The notes below the pieces were generated by a model. The model was not told the origin of the DNA. It searched no databases and saw nothing but the letters and a program-made list of their open reading frames with translations. The position numbers and the translations under genes are program-made. A stretch of 64,000 nt of DNA, from the NCBI RefSeq assembly GCF_016863335.1, contig NZ_BOOR01000010.1, positions 1 through 64,000 on the forward strand, written 5' to 3'. This DNA is from Planotetraspora thailandica (lineage in GTDB: Bacteria > Actinomycetota > Actinomycetes > Streptosporangiales > Streptosporangiaceae). Every line of letters begins with the position of its first letter. Within the stretch, counting starts at the first letter, position 1. Of this stretch, positions 54,282 to 62,328 are shown piece after piece.

Positions 54282-55070
54282 ATGGATCTCGGACTGACCG
54301 GCAAAACCGTGATCGTCACCGGCGCAGGCCGGGGCATCGGCCTGGCCGTCACCCGTGCGTTCGTCCGCGAGGGCGCGGCCGTCGTCACCGGCTCGAGGGA
54401 TGTCTCAGCAGAGCTGAAGGAGATGGCAGACGCGGGGAACGTGCATCCCGTCGCCGTCGATCTGCGCGATCCGCAGGGGCCGAGCACGCTCGTGGAAGCG
54501 GCGGTGTCGGCCTTCGGCGGTCTGGACGTCCTGGTCAACAATGTCGGCGCGGTCCATCCGCGAACCGGAGGGTTTCGCTCGATCACCGACGAAGACTGGG
54601 ACGCGACGCTGACGATCAACTTCCTGGCGGCCGTCCGCGCGACTCGCGCCGCGCTGCCCCACCTGGTGGAACGCGGCACGGGCAGCATCGTCACCGTCAG
54701 CTCGGTCAACGCGTTCCTGCCCGACCCGCTCGTGATCGACTACAGCGCCGCCAAGGCCGCGCTGTCCAACTTCTGCAAGGCGCTCTCCAAAGAGGTCGGG
54801 CCGTCGGGCGTCCGCGTCAACACCGTCAGCCCCGGGCCCGTCGCGACCGATCTGTGGCTGGGAGGCGACGGGGTCGCCTCAACCGTCGCGCGCGCCACGG
54901 GCGGCAGCGCGGAAGCCGTCGCGGAACAGGCCGCGGGCGATGCCGTCACGGGACGCTTCACCCGGCCCGAGGAAGTCGCCGACCTCGTCGTGTTCCTGGC
55001 CGGCGCCCGGGCCGGGAACGTCACCGGCGCCGACTTCACCATCGACGGCGGTCTCGTCAGCACGCTCTGA
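54282..55070 (+). CDS. short-chain dehydrogenase/reductase
   Basis: A 262-aa classical SDR: cofactor motif VTGAGRGIGLAV (about residues 12-23), NNVG structural motif, catalytic Ser-Tyr-Lys in VSSVNAF … DYSAAKAAL, and the end VTGADFTIDGG. The Arg after strand 2 (GSRDV) suggests NADPH. It follows the hydrolase by 31 bases. Part of it is duplicated in a remnant at 56144-56355. Substrate unknown. Confidence 0.93.
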   Translation: MDLGLTGKTVIVTGAGRGIGLAVTRAFVREGAAVVTGSRDVSAELKEMADAGNVHPVAVDLRDPQGPSTLVEAAVSAFGGLDVLVNNVGAVHPRTGGFRSITDEDWDATLTINFLAAVRATRAALPHLVERGTGSIVTVSSVNAFLPDPLVIDYSAAKAALSNFCKALSKEVGPSGVRVNTVSPGPVATDLWLGGDGVASTVARATGGSAEAVAEQAAGDAVTGRFTRPEEVADLVVFLAGARAGNVTGADFTIDGGLVSTL

Positions 55071-55108
55071 CGTCGACCGCTCAATATCTCTTCACCCTGG
55101 AGCCATCG

Positions 55109-56104
55109 ATGCGTCCTTCCCTTCGCCTGTCCAAACCGCGCGGTCTGGCGCTGCTCGCCGTGGCCGCGGCCGTCGGACTGGCATCCGTCGTCGTCACCGG
55201 GCCGGTGAGCGCCGCTTCGCCCACGTCCGCCCCCTCCGTGAAGGAGCAGATGCCCGCTGGATTCTCGGAACACAAGGTGCAGGCCGGCTCGGTCGGCATC
55301 GACTACGTGATCGGCGGCCACGGACCGACTCTGGTCCTGATCCACGGATACCCGCAGACCTGGTATGAGTGGCGGCACATCATGCCGGCCCTGGCCGAGC
55401 ACTACACGGTCATCGCCCCCGACCTGCCCGGCGCCGGACGCAGCGACGCCCCGGCGGCCGGCTACGACAAGAAGACGATGGCCGCGGAACTGCACGCGCT
55501 GCTGGTGCGGCTCGGACGGGACAAGGATCTCCGCATCGTCGGGCACGACATCGGCACGATGGTCGCGTACTCCTATGCCGCCGCGCATCCGGCGGACGTA
55601 CGGAAACTGGTGCTCAGCGAGGCACCGATCCCCGACCCCAGCATCTACTCCTTCGCGTCACTGACCGCGGACGGTCCCGGCGCGTGGCACTTCGGCTTCT
55701 TCGCACTCGCCAACGGTCTGCCCGAAGACCTCATCACTGGCCGCGAGACCGCGTGGACCGGCAAATTCATCGAGAATCTCGAGGTCCAGAAGGGCGCCGT
55801 CACTTCGGACGATGTCTCGGTCTTCGCCGGCTACCTGCGGGACAAGGCGCACCTCGAAGCGAGCCTCGCGTGGTTCCGTACGCTGCCGCAGGACATGGCG
55901 GACAACGCCGTCTACCGCAAGCACAAGCTCACCATGCCGGTGCTCGCGATCGGCGCTTCCGGGAGCCTCGGCTCCTTCGTGCCCGACCAGGTGAAGCGGT
56001 ACGCGAAGAACGTCACCGGCTTCGTCGTCCCCGATTCCGGCCACTGGATCTACGAAGAACATCCCGACGAGATGACCCAGCGCCTGCTCACCTTCCTCAA
56101 GTAA
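55109..56104 (+). CDS. secreted epoxide-hydrolase-like alpha/beta hydrolase
   Basis: A 331-aa exported hydrolase with a signal peptide (GLALLAVAAAVGLASVVVTG). The core has LVLIHGYPQTWYEW (the epoxide-hydrolase type HGxPxxxxxW), the nucleophile in GHDIGTMVAY (Asp, as in epoxide hydrolases and dehalogenases) and His in DSGHWIYEE. Its last 25 residues match the broken tail at 43886-43990. It ends the hydrolase-SDR-hydrolase run. Confidence 0.9.
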   Translation: MRPSLRLSKPRGLALLAVAAAVGLASVVVTGPVSAASPTSAPSVKEQMPAGFSEHKVQAGSVGIDYVIGGHGPTLVLIHGYPQTWYEWRHIMPALAEHYTVIAPDLPGAGRSDAPAAGYDKKTMAAELHALLVRLGRDKDLRIVGHDIGTMVAYSYAAAHPADVRKLVLSEAPIPDPSIYSFASLTADGPGAWHFGFFALANGLPEDLITGRETAWTGKFIENLEVQKGAVTSDDVSVFAGYLRDKAHLEASLAWFRTLPQDMADNAVYRKHKLTMPVLAIGASGSLGSFVPDQVKRYAKNVTGFVVPDSGHWIYEEHPDEMTQRLLTFLK

Positions 56105-56143
56105 CCGCCGATCGCCATGGTTCCTCCCCCTCGGAGGAACCGC

Positions 56144-56355
56144 CATGGATCTTCAACGGCCCGGCCACCCTCGTCGAGGCCGGAACCGCGGTGGCCTGCT
56201 GGACATCTGCAAAGCGCTGTCGAAAGAGGTCGGTCCGCGCGGCGTGCGGGTCCACCACGGTCAGCCCTGGGCCCGTGGAGACCGATCTGTGGCTGGACAC
56301 CGGCGGGGTGGCCGAAACCGTTGCGATGCACCCTTTTGCCCAATTTGCCCACTGA
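56144..56355 (+). pseudogene. SDR remnant duplicating part of the upstream SDR
   Basis: The DNA from about 56206 to 56300 matches 54770-54870: CTGCAA-GCGCT, AAAGAGGTCGG, GGCGT-CG-GTC and ACCGATCTGTGGCTGG are shared. It encodes ICKALSKEVGPRGVRV in one frame and TVSPGPVETDLWLDTGGV in the next. The nucleotide-binding and catalytic parts are gone. An ATG-GAT-CT start like that of the intact SDR is still present at 56144. Confidence 0.7.
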
Positions 56356-56409
56356 GAGCCGGGCTCGATGGTCCAGCAGTCCGGTACCACTCTGAAAGGC
56401 CATTTTCTT

Positions 56410-57792
56410 ATGAGTACACAATTGTCCATTGGCGACCTTCGAGCGGCCGTGACCGGTCCCGTCCTCCTACCGGAGGATGAGGGCTACGTGGAGGAGCTTC
56501 GCACTTACAACCTGACCGTGGTGCACACGCCGTCCGTCGTGGTCGGCGCCGAGAACGCGGCCGACGTGCAGGCCGCGGTGAAGTTCGCCGCGGCTCATGA
56601 CCTGCCGGTCGCGGTGCTGGGCGCGGGTCACGGCAGCTCGGTGTCGTCGGCGGGCTCGGTCCTGATCACGACGCGGCGCCTCACCGGGCTGGCGATCGAC
56701 GAGGGTGCTCGCACGGCCCGGGTCGAGGCGGGCGTCCGCTGGGCCGACTTCATCGAGCAGGCAAGCAAGGTCGGTCTGGCGGGTCTGAACGGTTCGTCGC
56801 CGACGGTGACAGTCGTCTCCTACACCCTGGGCGGAGGTCTGGGGCCGTTCGGCCGCAAACACGGGTACGCCGCCGACCACGTCACCGCTTTGGAGGTCGT
56901 GACCGCGGACGGCCAGTTGCGGCGCGTCACCGCGGAATCCGAGCCCGACCTGTTCTGGGCGCTGCGCGGTGGTAAAGGCAACTTCGGGGTCGTGGTGGCG
57001 ATCGAGTTCGACCTGTTCCCGATCCGCAGCTTCTACGGCGGCGGCATCTTCTTCCCGGGCGAGCTATCCGGGAAGGTGCTGCACCTGTTCCGCGAGTGGG
57101 CGGCCGACGTGCCGGAGGAGATGTCAGGCTCAGTCGGGTTGTTGCACCTGCCTCCGTTGCCGTTCGTGCCGGAACCGCTGCGCGACCGGCTGGTGGCCCA
57201 TCTGCGGATCACGTACCTCGGAGACCCGGCGGAAGGCGAACGGCTGGTCGCGCCGTTCCGGGCACTGGGCGAGCCGATCATCGACGCGGTCGGCGAGATG
57301 CCGTACTCGGCGGTCGCGGCGGTACACAACGACCCGGTTGACCCGCTGCCGTTGTTCGAGCATGGTGCCCTCCTGAGCGAGTTGCCGGCGGAGGCGGTGG
57401 ACGAATTCCTTCGGCTGGCCGGCCCGGACGCGGCCTCGCCGCTGGTCCTGGCCGAGATCCGTCACATGGGCGGTGCGCTGGCCCGGCCGCCGGCGGTGCC
57501 GAACGCGGTCGGCAACCGCGACGCGACGCTCTTCAACATCTTCCTCGTGGCGGCGGGCGGCCCGCCCGACGCCGAGGCCCTGCACGGCTACGAGCAGACG
57601 CTGATCGACGCCCTGGCACCGTGGTCGACCGGCCGCCGGTATCTGAACTTCATGTTCGCGGGCGACGCGGAACCGCAGACCGCGGCGTTGGCCTGGTCGG
57701 AGGAGGCATATCCGCGGCTCCGCGAGATCAAGCGGCGGTACGACCCAGCGAACCTGTTCCGAATCAACCACAACATCCCGCCCACGAACTGA
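56410..57792 (+). CDS. berberine-bridge-type FAD-linked oxidoreductase
   Basis: A 460-aa VAO/BBE flavoprotein. The FAD domain contains VLGAGHGSS with His74 at the covalent attachment site (the second, Cys, attachment site is not seen), the Gly-rich YTLGGGLGPFGRKHGYAADH segment (in part) and GGKGNFGVVVA. The C-terminal BBE motif YDPANLFRINHNIPP is intact. Such enzymes oxidise alcohols, sugars or secondary metabolites. GAAAGG precedes the start. No signal peptide. Confidence 0.92.
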   Translation: MSTQLSIGDLRAAVTGPVLLPEDEGYVEELRTYNLTVVHTPSVVVGAENAADVQAAVKFAAAHDLPVAVLGAGHGSSVSSAGSVLITTRRLTGLAIDEGARTARVEAGVRWADFIEQASKVGLAGLNGSSPTVTVVSYTLGGGLGPFGRKHGYAADHVTALEVVTADGQLRRVTAESEPDLFWALRGGKGNFGVVVAIEFDLFPIRSFYGGGIFFPGELSGKVLHLFREWAADVPEEMSGSVGLLHLPPLPFVPEPLRDRLVAHLRITYLGDPAEGERLVAPFRALGEPIIDAVGEMPYSAVAAVHNDPVDPLPLFEHGALLSELPAEAVDEFLRLAGPDAASPLVLAEIRHMGGALARPPAVPNAVGNRDATLFNIFLVAAGGPPDAEALHGYEQTLIDALAPWSTGRRYLNFMFAGDAEPQTAALAWSEEAYPRLREIKRRYDPANLFRINHNIPPTN

Positions 57793-57926
57793 CGAGAGCT
57801 GCGGATGTAAGGGGCGCGAATGCGGTGCCCGGAATCGAGCGACTCGTGCGGGTACGGAAGATGGTGCGGAGCCGCCTTGCCTACTCAAACGCGACCCACA
57901 GGGCGGTAGATGACCGTCAGGCCAGG
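57793..57926. other. intergenic, no gene seen
   Basis: A short gap after the FAD gene. Open frames that cross it belong to opposite-strand shadows. Confidence 0.45.
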
Positions 57927-58115
57927 TCACGTCCACCGGTGTACGCGGCCGTCCACGGCGATAGTCACCCAGGTAGTCCGTTCCGGGCTGAAAATCGGGA
58001 TTAGTTGCCCGCCGACGTCGAGTGTCTTTGGTCCGTTGAGGCCGTCATTAGGGCCTGCATCGAAGTCCCCGTCCAGCCTGATGGTTGCGGACGTGTCGTA
58101 GATCGACAATGAGCG
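57927..58115 (-). pseudogene. C-terminal fragment of an unknown protein cut by an IS remnant
   Basis: The minus strand encodes a protein-like segment (TSATIRLDGDFDAGPNDGLN, then VGGQLIPIFSPERTTWVTIAV) that ends at 57927. Its upstream part is replaced at about 58110 by IS5-type end sequence. The composition suggests a beta-rich, possibly exported domain. No start remains. Confidence 0.4.
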
Positions 58116-58497
58116 AGGTCTCCGGTAGGTGGTTAGTCGACCATGACAAACCGAACACTGGAGACCTCGTGGCCACCTGAGCGGTGGCGAGGCGGCGCTG
58201 GGGCGCTCGCGCGGCGGGCTGACCACCAAGGTGCACCTGGCCTGTGAGCAAGACCAGAAGCCGCTGTCTATCCTGCTGACCGCCGGTCAGCGCGGGGACA
58301 GTCCGCAGGCCAACCGCGCCTACCTGCGGCGACGCGGCATCAAAGCCACCATTCCGAGCAAGGCCGATCAGGACGCCAACCGCCGCGCCAAAGGGTCCAC
58401 GGGTGGCCGGCCCCTGGCATTCGACCCTGAGGTCTACCAACAGCGCCACGCCGTCGAGCCCGGCGGTCCCCCTGCGCAACGACGGAGGCGCACCTGA
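58108..58497 (+). mobile_element. remnant of an IS5-family insertion sequence
   Basis: The frame GRSRGGLTTKVHLACEQDQK … LSILLTAGQRGDSPQ joins directly to NRAYLRRRGIKATIPSKADQ and STGGRPLAFDPEVYQQRHAVE, all transposase sequence of the IS5 group. About 35 residues between GDSPQ and NRAYL are deleted, the N-terminus is missing and the end is cut. GAGGTCTCC and its complement GGAGACCTC (58115-58170) may be rearranged end repeats. Confidence 0.75.
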
Positions 58498-58860
58498 GGC
58501 CTTCCACCACGATCGAGGCGGACCGGCCCTCGACAGTGGCGGCTCCGGGTGGAGCTGCCGTCACCTTCGCCCAAGCAGTGGAGGCCTTCCTCTCCCGTCC
58601 AGGCCTGAACGCCGAGACCGTCCGCTCCCACGGACAGACTCTGACGCGGTTGCGCCGTCACCTTGGCGACGACACCCCGTTGCCCAAGGTGACAGCCGCC
58701 CAGGTCGCCGAGGCCTTCGCCGCCGCGTGGGGCGAGGCGGCGTCCGCGACCTGGAACCGGCACCGTGCCGCCATCCGGTCCTTTTTCGCATGGGCGGCCC
58801 AGGAGCGCGGCTAGGTCGAAGGGGATCCGGCGGCAGGGCTGCATGTCCCCGGAAAGCAAA
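58498..58860 (+). pseudogene. N-terminal part of a tyrosine recombinase ending at the attachment site
   Basis: VTFAQAVEAFLSRPGLNAET … WNRHRAAIRSFFAWAAQERG is the core-binding (SAM-like) domain of a tyrosine integrase. A TAG at 58812-58814 stands where a Trp is usual (ERG-stop-VEGDPAAGL), after which the frame runs into the tRNA-Tyr-derived repeat. The whole catalytic domain is missing. It reads toward the attachment-like block at 58850-58950, the usual int/att arrangement. Confidence 0.7.
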
Positions 58861-58880
58861 AGAGGCCCCGTAGGGCCTCT
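58861..58880. terminator. perfect hairpin next to the tRNA-Tyr repeat
   Basis: AGAGGCCC-CGTA-GGGCCTCT is a perfect 8-bp stem. It has the position relative to the tRNA fragment that a tRNA terminator would have, and a diverged version occurs at 30734-30752. Confidence 0.75.
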
Positions 58881-58898
58881 GAGCTGGGAAAATCCCTG

Positions 58899-58950
58899 GT
58901 GGCAGGTGCAAGGTTCGAACTTGCGTAGGCTGAGCCGACGGTTTTACAGA
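58899..58950 (-). repeat. 52-bp perfect copy of the 3' half of tRNA-Tyr (attachment site)
   Basis: Identical to 62108-62159 over 52 bases, covering the anticodon loop, variable arm, T-arm and acceptor 3' strand of tRNA-Tyr, in the same orientation. A tRNA 3'-half duplication is the classical footprint of a tyrosine-recombinase element. The segment between the copies is 3.2 kb. Confidence 0.9.
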
Positions 58951-59070
58951 TGCCGCATCGAGCTTCTCCACCGCCCGCAGCAACTCACCCTGGACAGTCT
59001 CCGCTTGTCCCCGACGTGGCACGTAGGTCGTCCAAACGTGACGGGCATCAGCAAAGTAGTTCGGGTCCAT
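58951..59070 (-). pseudogene. N-terminal 40 codons of a conserved protein, cut exactly at the tRNA repeat
   Basis: From an ATG at 59070 the minus strand encodes MDPNYFADARHVWTTYVPRR and GQAETVQGELLRAVEKLDA, a recognisable start of an actinomycete hypothetical protein family. The frame then passes into the 52-bp tRNA-Tyr repeat at 58950 with no homologous sequence beyond. The gene was truncated by the recombination that made this junction. Confidence 0.55.
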
Positions 59071-59374
59071 GCAGGCGACCGTACAACCCACGCCTCCGGC
59101 GGGGGCACTCCGGCTCCGGGGTGATCGTCAAGGGCCTGCTCATAGTCACTGGCCGTAGACGGCTGAGGTAGAGGAGAGGAATCTGCGGGCCGCACGAGAC
59201 GCTCCCGGCTGATGCCAATGCAAGCGATCACTCGCGCCCGTCGGGAGAAAGAAAGAGCTGAAAGTGATGCCCGTCGCCGACGCTCGCGGCGGTGATCCGC
59301 CATCATCCGGCGGACGAGGTCCACGAGTGCCAAGGGCTCGGACCCAGACGCCCGCCTGTGCCCCGCGGGGACGT
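59071..59374. other. no gene seen
   Basis: About 300 bases within the 3.2-kb segment. Overlapping frames on both strands are basic and low in complexity. Confidence 0.45.
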
Positions 59375-59890
59375 TCAGCCTTCAGGCAACGCCTCCAGGC
59401 CGTACTTCGCGAAGAGGTCGAGCATGTGCCCTTGGAAGCGTTCTGGGCCCCAGGTCGGGACCTGGACGCCCGGCTCCGGGTCGTCGCCGCCTTCCAAGAA
59501 CAATCCCTCGGAGCCTCCAGGTGTGTAGAAGAACAGCATCCTGGCTGTGTGGAGTCCGACGTTCTTGAAGCGGTGGCGCACGCCGCGCGGGCAGTGGACT
59601 AGGTCACCGACCCCTGCGGTGAACGTCCTATCACCGTCCAGGAACTCGAGTTCTCCCGCAAGCAGGTAGAACGTCTCGTCCTGGTCGGCATGGGTGTGTG
59701 CTACCGGGCCGCCGCCTGGCGGAACGGAGGCTTCCACGACACCCAGCGATCCTCTCGTCTGCGCGGCCGTCAGCTTCACCGAATAGACGTCGCCGGAAAA
59801 CCACTTGGTACGCCCGCCGTTGACGGGTACGTAGATGCCTCCGGGAGTGGTGGCAAGATCATCCGCTTCTGGGGAGATGTAAAACGTCAT
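59375..59890 (-). CDS. cupin-domain protein
   Basis: A 171-aa single-cupin protein. Motif 1 is HTHADQDETFYLLAGELEF and motif 2 is DLVHCPRGVRHRFKN, giving the two His, Glu and His metal ligands. Closest in look to quercetinase-like or uncharacterised small cupins that follow regulators. The second ATG (59890) is preferred over 59896 because AGAGG stands six bases before it. Lies inside the tRNA-Tyr-flanked segment. Confidence 0.88.
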   Translation of the reverse strand: MTFYISPEADDLATTPGGIYVPVNGGRTKWFSGDVYSVKLTAAQTRGSLGVVEASVPPGGGPVAHTHADQDETFYLLAGELEFLDGDRTFTAGVGDLVHCPRGVRHRFKNVGLHTARMLFFYTPGGSEGLFLEGGDDPEPGVQVPTWGPERFQGHMLDLFAKYGLEALPEG

Positions 59891-59998
59891 GTTCATCCTC
59901 TGTGAGTAATCGAAGGAACCGAGTGCTGCAGCAACGGCAGACCGGTGGCGGCCAGCGAAACCCGGACACGGCTCCCAAAACATCACTGGTTCAACGTG

Positions 59999-60182
59999 AG
60001 GCACATATGTGACTGACATGTGTCACCCGCAGTTGGGTGTTGCAGCACGGGCACTACGCGCCCCGGTAGTCCAGCACCACGCCGTAGTCGCCCGACAGCG
60101 CGTCGGGCAGGGTGAGTTCGGCGCCCCCAGGCAGCGAGACGGTCAACTCCGGGAACCGGTCGCCGGGGTTCAGGACGGTCAT
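59999..60182 (-). pseudogene. redoxin/peroxiredoxin-like gene broken by an amber codon at its active site
   Basis: From 60182: MTVLNPGDRFPELTVSLPGG … GDYGVVLDYRGA, then TAG at 60054-60056, then CPCCNTQL in the same frame. In the AhpC/TSA-like family the sequence is YRGxWCPxC, so TGG has become TAG directly before the active-site Cys. The frame ends soon after (60000) and the remaining 100 or so residues are absent. Confidence 0.75.
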
Positions 60183-60796
60183 GAGGGCTCCTCGAGGTCG
60201 CACCACACCGGGTCGCGACCGGCATGGCTGGCAGACAAACTGCGGAAGGGCCCGGCCCCACCCGGACCCCCGCATCCTTAGAATCCGCCGGACCGCAGTT
60301 CTTACCTTGAGATCGCCGAGTTTCGGCTCCGAAGGTCGTACGAGGCGCGAACACCGCACTCAGATGCGCTGTCATGGGCACGGCGCGGCATAGGTGGCCA
60401 CGCTGGTGCGGACCCATCCGCGACCAGCTGACCGCTGGGGCCTTTCGCGCGCAGCACGCCTGGGTCATCGATGCCCTCCAGGCGAATATCCAGCCGCCTC
60501 CGACCTCCTCGGCCAGACACGACGGGGACTAGCTTTTCCTTACGTGCGGGGGCCTCGTGCATCGGAGACACCGCATGACCGCCGGGCCATTAGCGGGCCA
60601 TTAACCAGGGTGACGAGGAGGCAACCACGGTCACTCAGGACCGGTCTCACGCCCAGGTCAGCACCCCTAACAGCCGTGATCCATACGCTTCCCAAGCTGA
60701 CAGCCCGGGAACTGCCCGAACCCTGGGTCTCCTTTCCTGAAAGCCTTGAACCGGGGAGGAAACGGGCGGGTCGCCATGCGGTTACTGTTGCTTCGC
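60183..60796. other. about 600 bases without a recognisable gene
   Basis: Frames on both strands are short or Arg/Pro-rich. It probably holds the promoter of the phosphotransferase gene and decayed DNA of the element. Confidence 0.45.
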
Positions 60797-61714
60797 ATGA
60801 CTCACACCGAGATCGAGATCAGCGCGGAGCTCGTGCGGGATCTGCTGCGTGACCAGCACCCCGACCTGGCCGATCGCCCGTTGCGGCTCGGCGCGCGTGG
60901 CTGGGACAACCAGCTCTGGCGGCTCGGCGACGACCTCGCCGTCCGGTTGCCCTGGGCGACGCAGTCTGCGGACGCGCTGCTGCGTAAGGAGCACACCTGG
61001 CTGCCCGTCCTCGCCCCGGGCCTTCCTCTGCCGGTACCCGTCCCGCAGCGCCTCGGCGAGCCCTCCGCTCTGTTTCCACGACCCTGGATCGTCACCACCT
61101 GGGTGCCGGGCGAGCCTGCCGACCGCGCCCCCGTCACGCGCGCCACGGAGGCTGCCGACGTCCTGGCCGCCTTCCTGACGGCTTTGCACCAACCCGCCCC
61201 CGATCAGGCGCCCGCTGGCCGGGACCGCGGAGGGCCGCTGGCCGACTACTCCGAGGGGTTCGTCAAGGGGCTCGCCTCGGCCACCGAGATGGGATTGATC
61301 CCCGACCCGGACGCCGTCCGCGCGGTCTGGGACGACGCCGTCGCCGCGCCCGACTGGACAGGCCCGGCGCTATGGCTCCACGGCGACCTGCATCCGGCCA
61401 ACGTCCTCACCGCGGACGGCACCATCTGCGGCGTGATCGACTTCGGCGACCTCTTCGCGGGCGATCCGGCCTGCGACCTCGCCGCCGCCTGGAGCCTGCT
61501 GCCGGACGGCGCCGCCGACCGCTTTTATGACGCCTACCAGCCGGCCCCGAACGCCGCGACCCTGCGCCGCGCACGCGGATGGGCGGTACGCCGCGCCCTC
61601 GGCGGCATCCATATCGGAGAAGCCGGCGTCCGCGGCCGCCCAGGCGGCAAGGCTACATGGGGCCCACCCGCCCACGCCGCACTGCGACGCCTCATCGCAA
61701 CCGCCCATCGCTGA
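60797..61714 (+). CDS. aminoglycoside phosphotransferase (APH)-family kinase
   Basis: A 305-aa APH/choline-kinase-fold protein. The Brenner motif is WLHGDLHPANVL (catalytic Asp and Asn, about residues 197-208) and the metal-binding motif is GVIDFGDLFAGDPACDLA (about 217-234). The early part has ARGWDNQLWRLGDDLAVRLP. Many such proteins phosphorylate sugars or macrolides and are annotated as resistance genes without proof; the substrate here is unknown. The ATG at 60797 has no strong ribosome site and upstream in-frame ATGs exist. Cargo of the tRNA-Tyr-flanked segment. Confidence 0.85.
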   Translation: MTHTEIEISAELVRDLLRDQHPDLADRPLRLGARGWDNQLWRLGDDLAVRLPWATQSADALLRKEHTWLPVLAPGLPLPVPVPQRLGEPSALFPRPWIVTTWVPGEPADRAPVTRATEAADVLAAFLTALHQPAPDQAPAGRDRGGPLADYSEGFVKGLASATEMGLIPDPDAVRAVWDDAVAAPDWTGPALWLHGDLHPANVLTADGTICGVIDFGDLFAGDPACDLAAAWSLLPDGAADRFYDAYQPAPNAATLRRARGWAVRRALGGIHIGEAGVRGRPGGKATWGPPAHAALRRLIATAHR

Positions 61715-62054
61715 TCGATCGCCTCTCCACACGCTCGAATATCTTCGCGCCGGTCCCCAGACATCGGCATGCTGCGGGTCTACCTGCAGGGCAGTTCAGG
61801 CGACGGTGGCGAACCCATTGTGGGAGCCATTGGGACGGACGATGCCGGATCGAGCCGTACGGATCTGAACAGCCGCGGTGTCGTCGACCAGCGGCGCGAA
61901 CTGATTCGGACGCCGCTGGAGATCGTTTGGGAACCTTGTAACAGAAGGCTCGCGGAGCGCCTCCGGGGCGTGGATACGAGCTTGATCACGTGCCACAGGC
62001 GTGCCATATCCCACGGGAAACAGCGGGGAATCATGGTCACTCACGGATCATGAA
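61715..62054. other. no gene seen next to tRNA-Tyr
   Basis: No integrase gene, intact or broken, was found here, although this is where the int gene of an element inserted at tRNA-Tyr would normally lie. Confidence 0.5.
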
Positions 62055-62100
62055 CAAAGAAGCCCCCGACCGGCATTTCTGCTGATCAGGGGCCTCTTTA
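62055..62100 (-). terminator. tRNA-Tyr terminator
   Basis: AAAGAAGCCCC pairs with GGGGCCTCTTT around a long loop immediately 3' of tRNA-Tyr. It is the counterpart of the hairpin beside the 58.9-kb copy. Confidence 0.65.
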
Positions 62101-62108
62101 GGCTGGTG

Positions 62109-62190
62109 TGGCAGGTGCAAGGTTCGAACTTGCGTAGGCTGAGCCGACGGTTTTACAGACCGCTCCCTTTGGCCACTCGGGCAACCTGCC
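62109..62190 (-). tRNA. tRNA-Tyr (GTA)
   Basis: A class II tRNA of 82 bases: acceptor GGCAGGT/ACCTGCC, anticodon arm CGGT-CTGTAAA-ACCG with anticodon GTA, long variable arm (TCGGCTCAGCCTAC) and T-arm GCAAG-TTCGAAC-CTTGC. No encoded CCA. Its 3' half is the repeat also found at 58899-58950. From general knowledge, tRNA-Tyr is the integration site of the Streptomyces element SLP1. Confidence 0.95.
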
Positions 62191-62328
62191 GTGACACCGC
62201 TGAGTGCAGCGCCAGGAAGAAGGATAGCGGACTTCCACGCTGCCCGTGACGCCACTTTGTCCCAGGGCGACCCGGACGAACACGAAAATAAACGCGCCTT
62301 GACCGGCCCGGAGAGCCATAGTTGACCC

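Noticed and set aside
30844-57792. Whole accessory block as a secondary-metabolite biosynthetic cluster
   Set aside because: P450, exporters, LuxR regulators and a BBE enzyme are present, but I found no polyketide, peptide, terpene or other core synthase.
61769-62053. 94-aa plus-strand frame before tRNA-Tyr
   Set aside because: No ribosome site, no domain and no sign of integrase or excisionase sequence.
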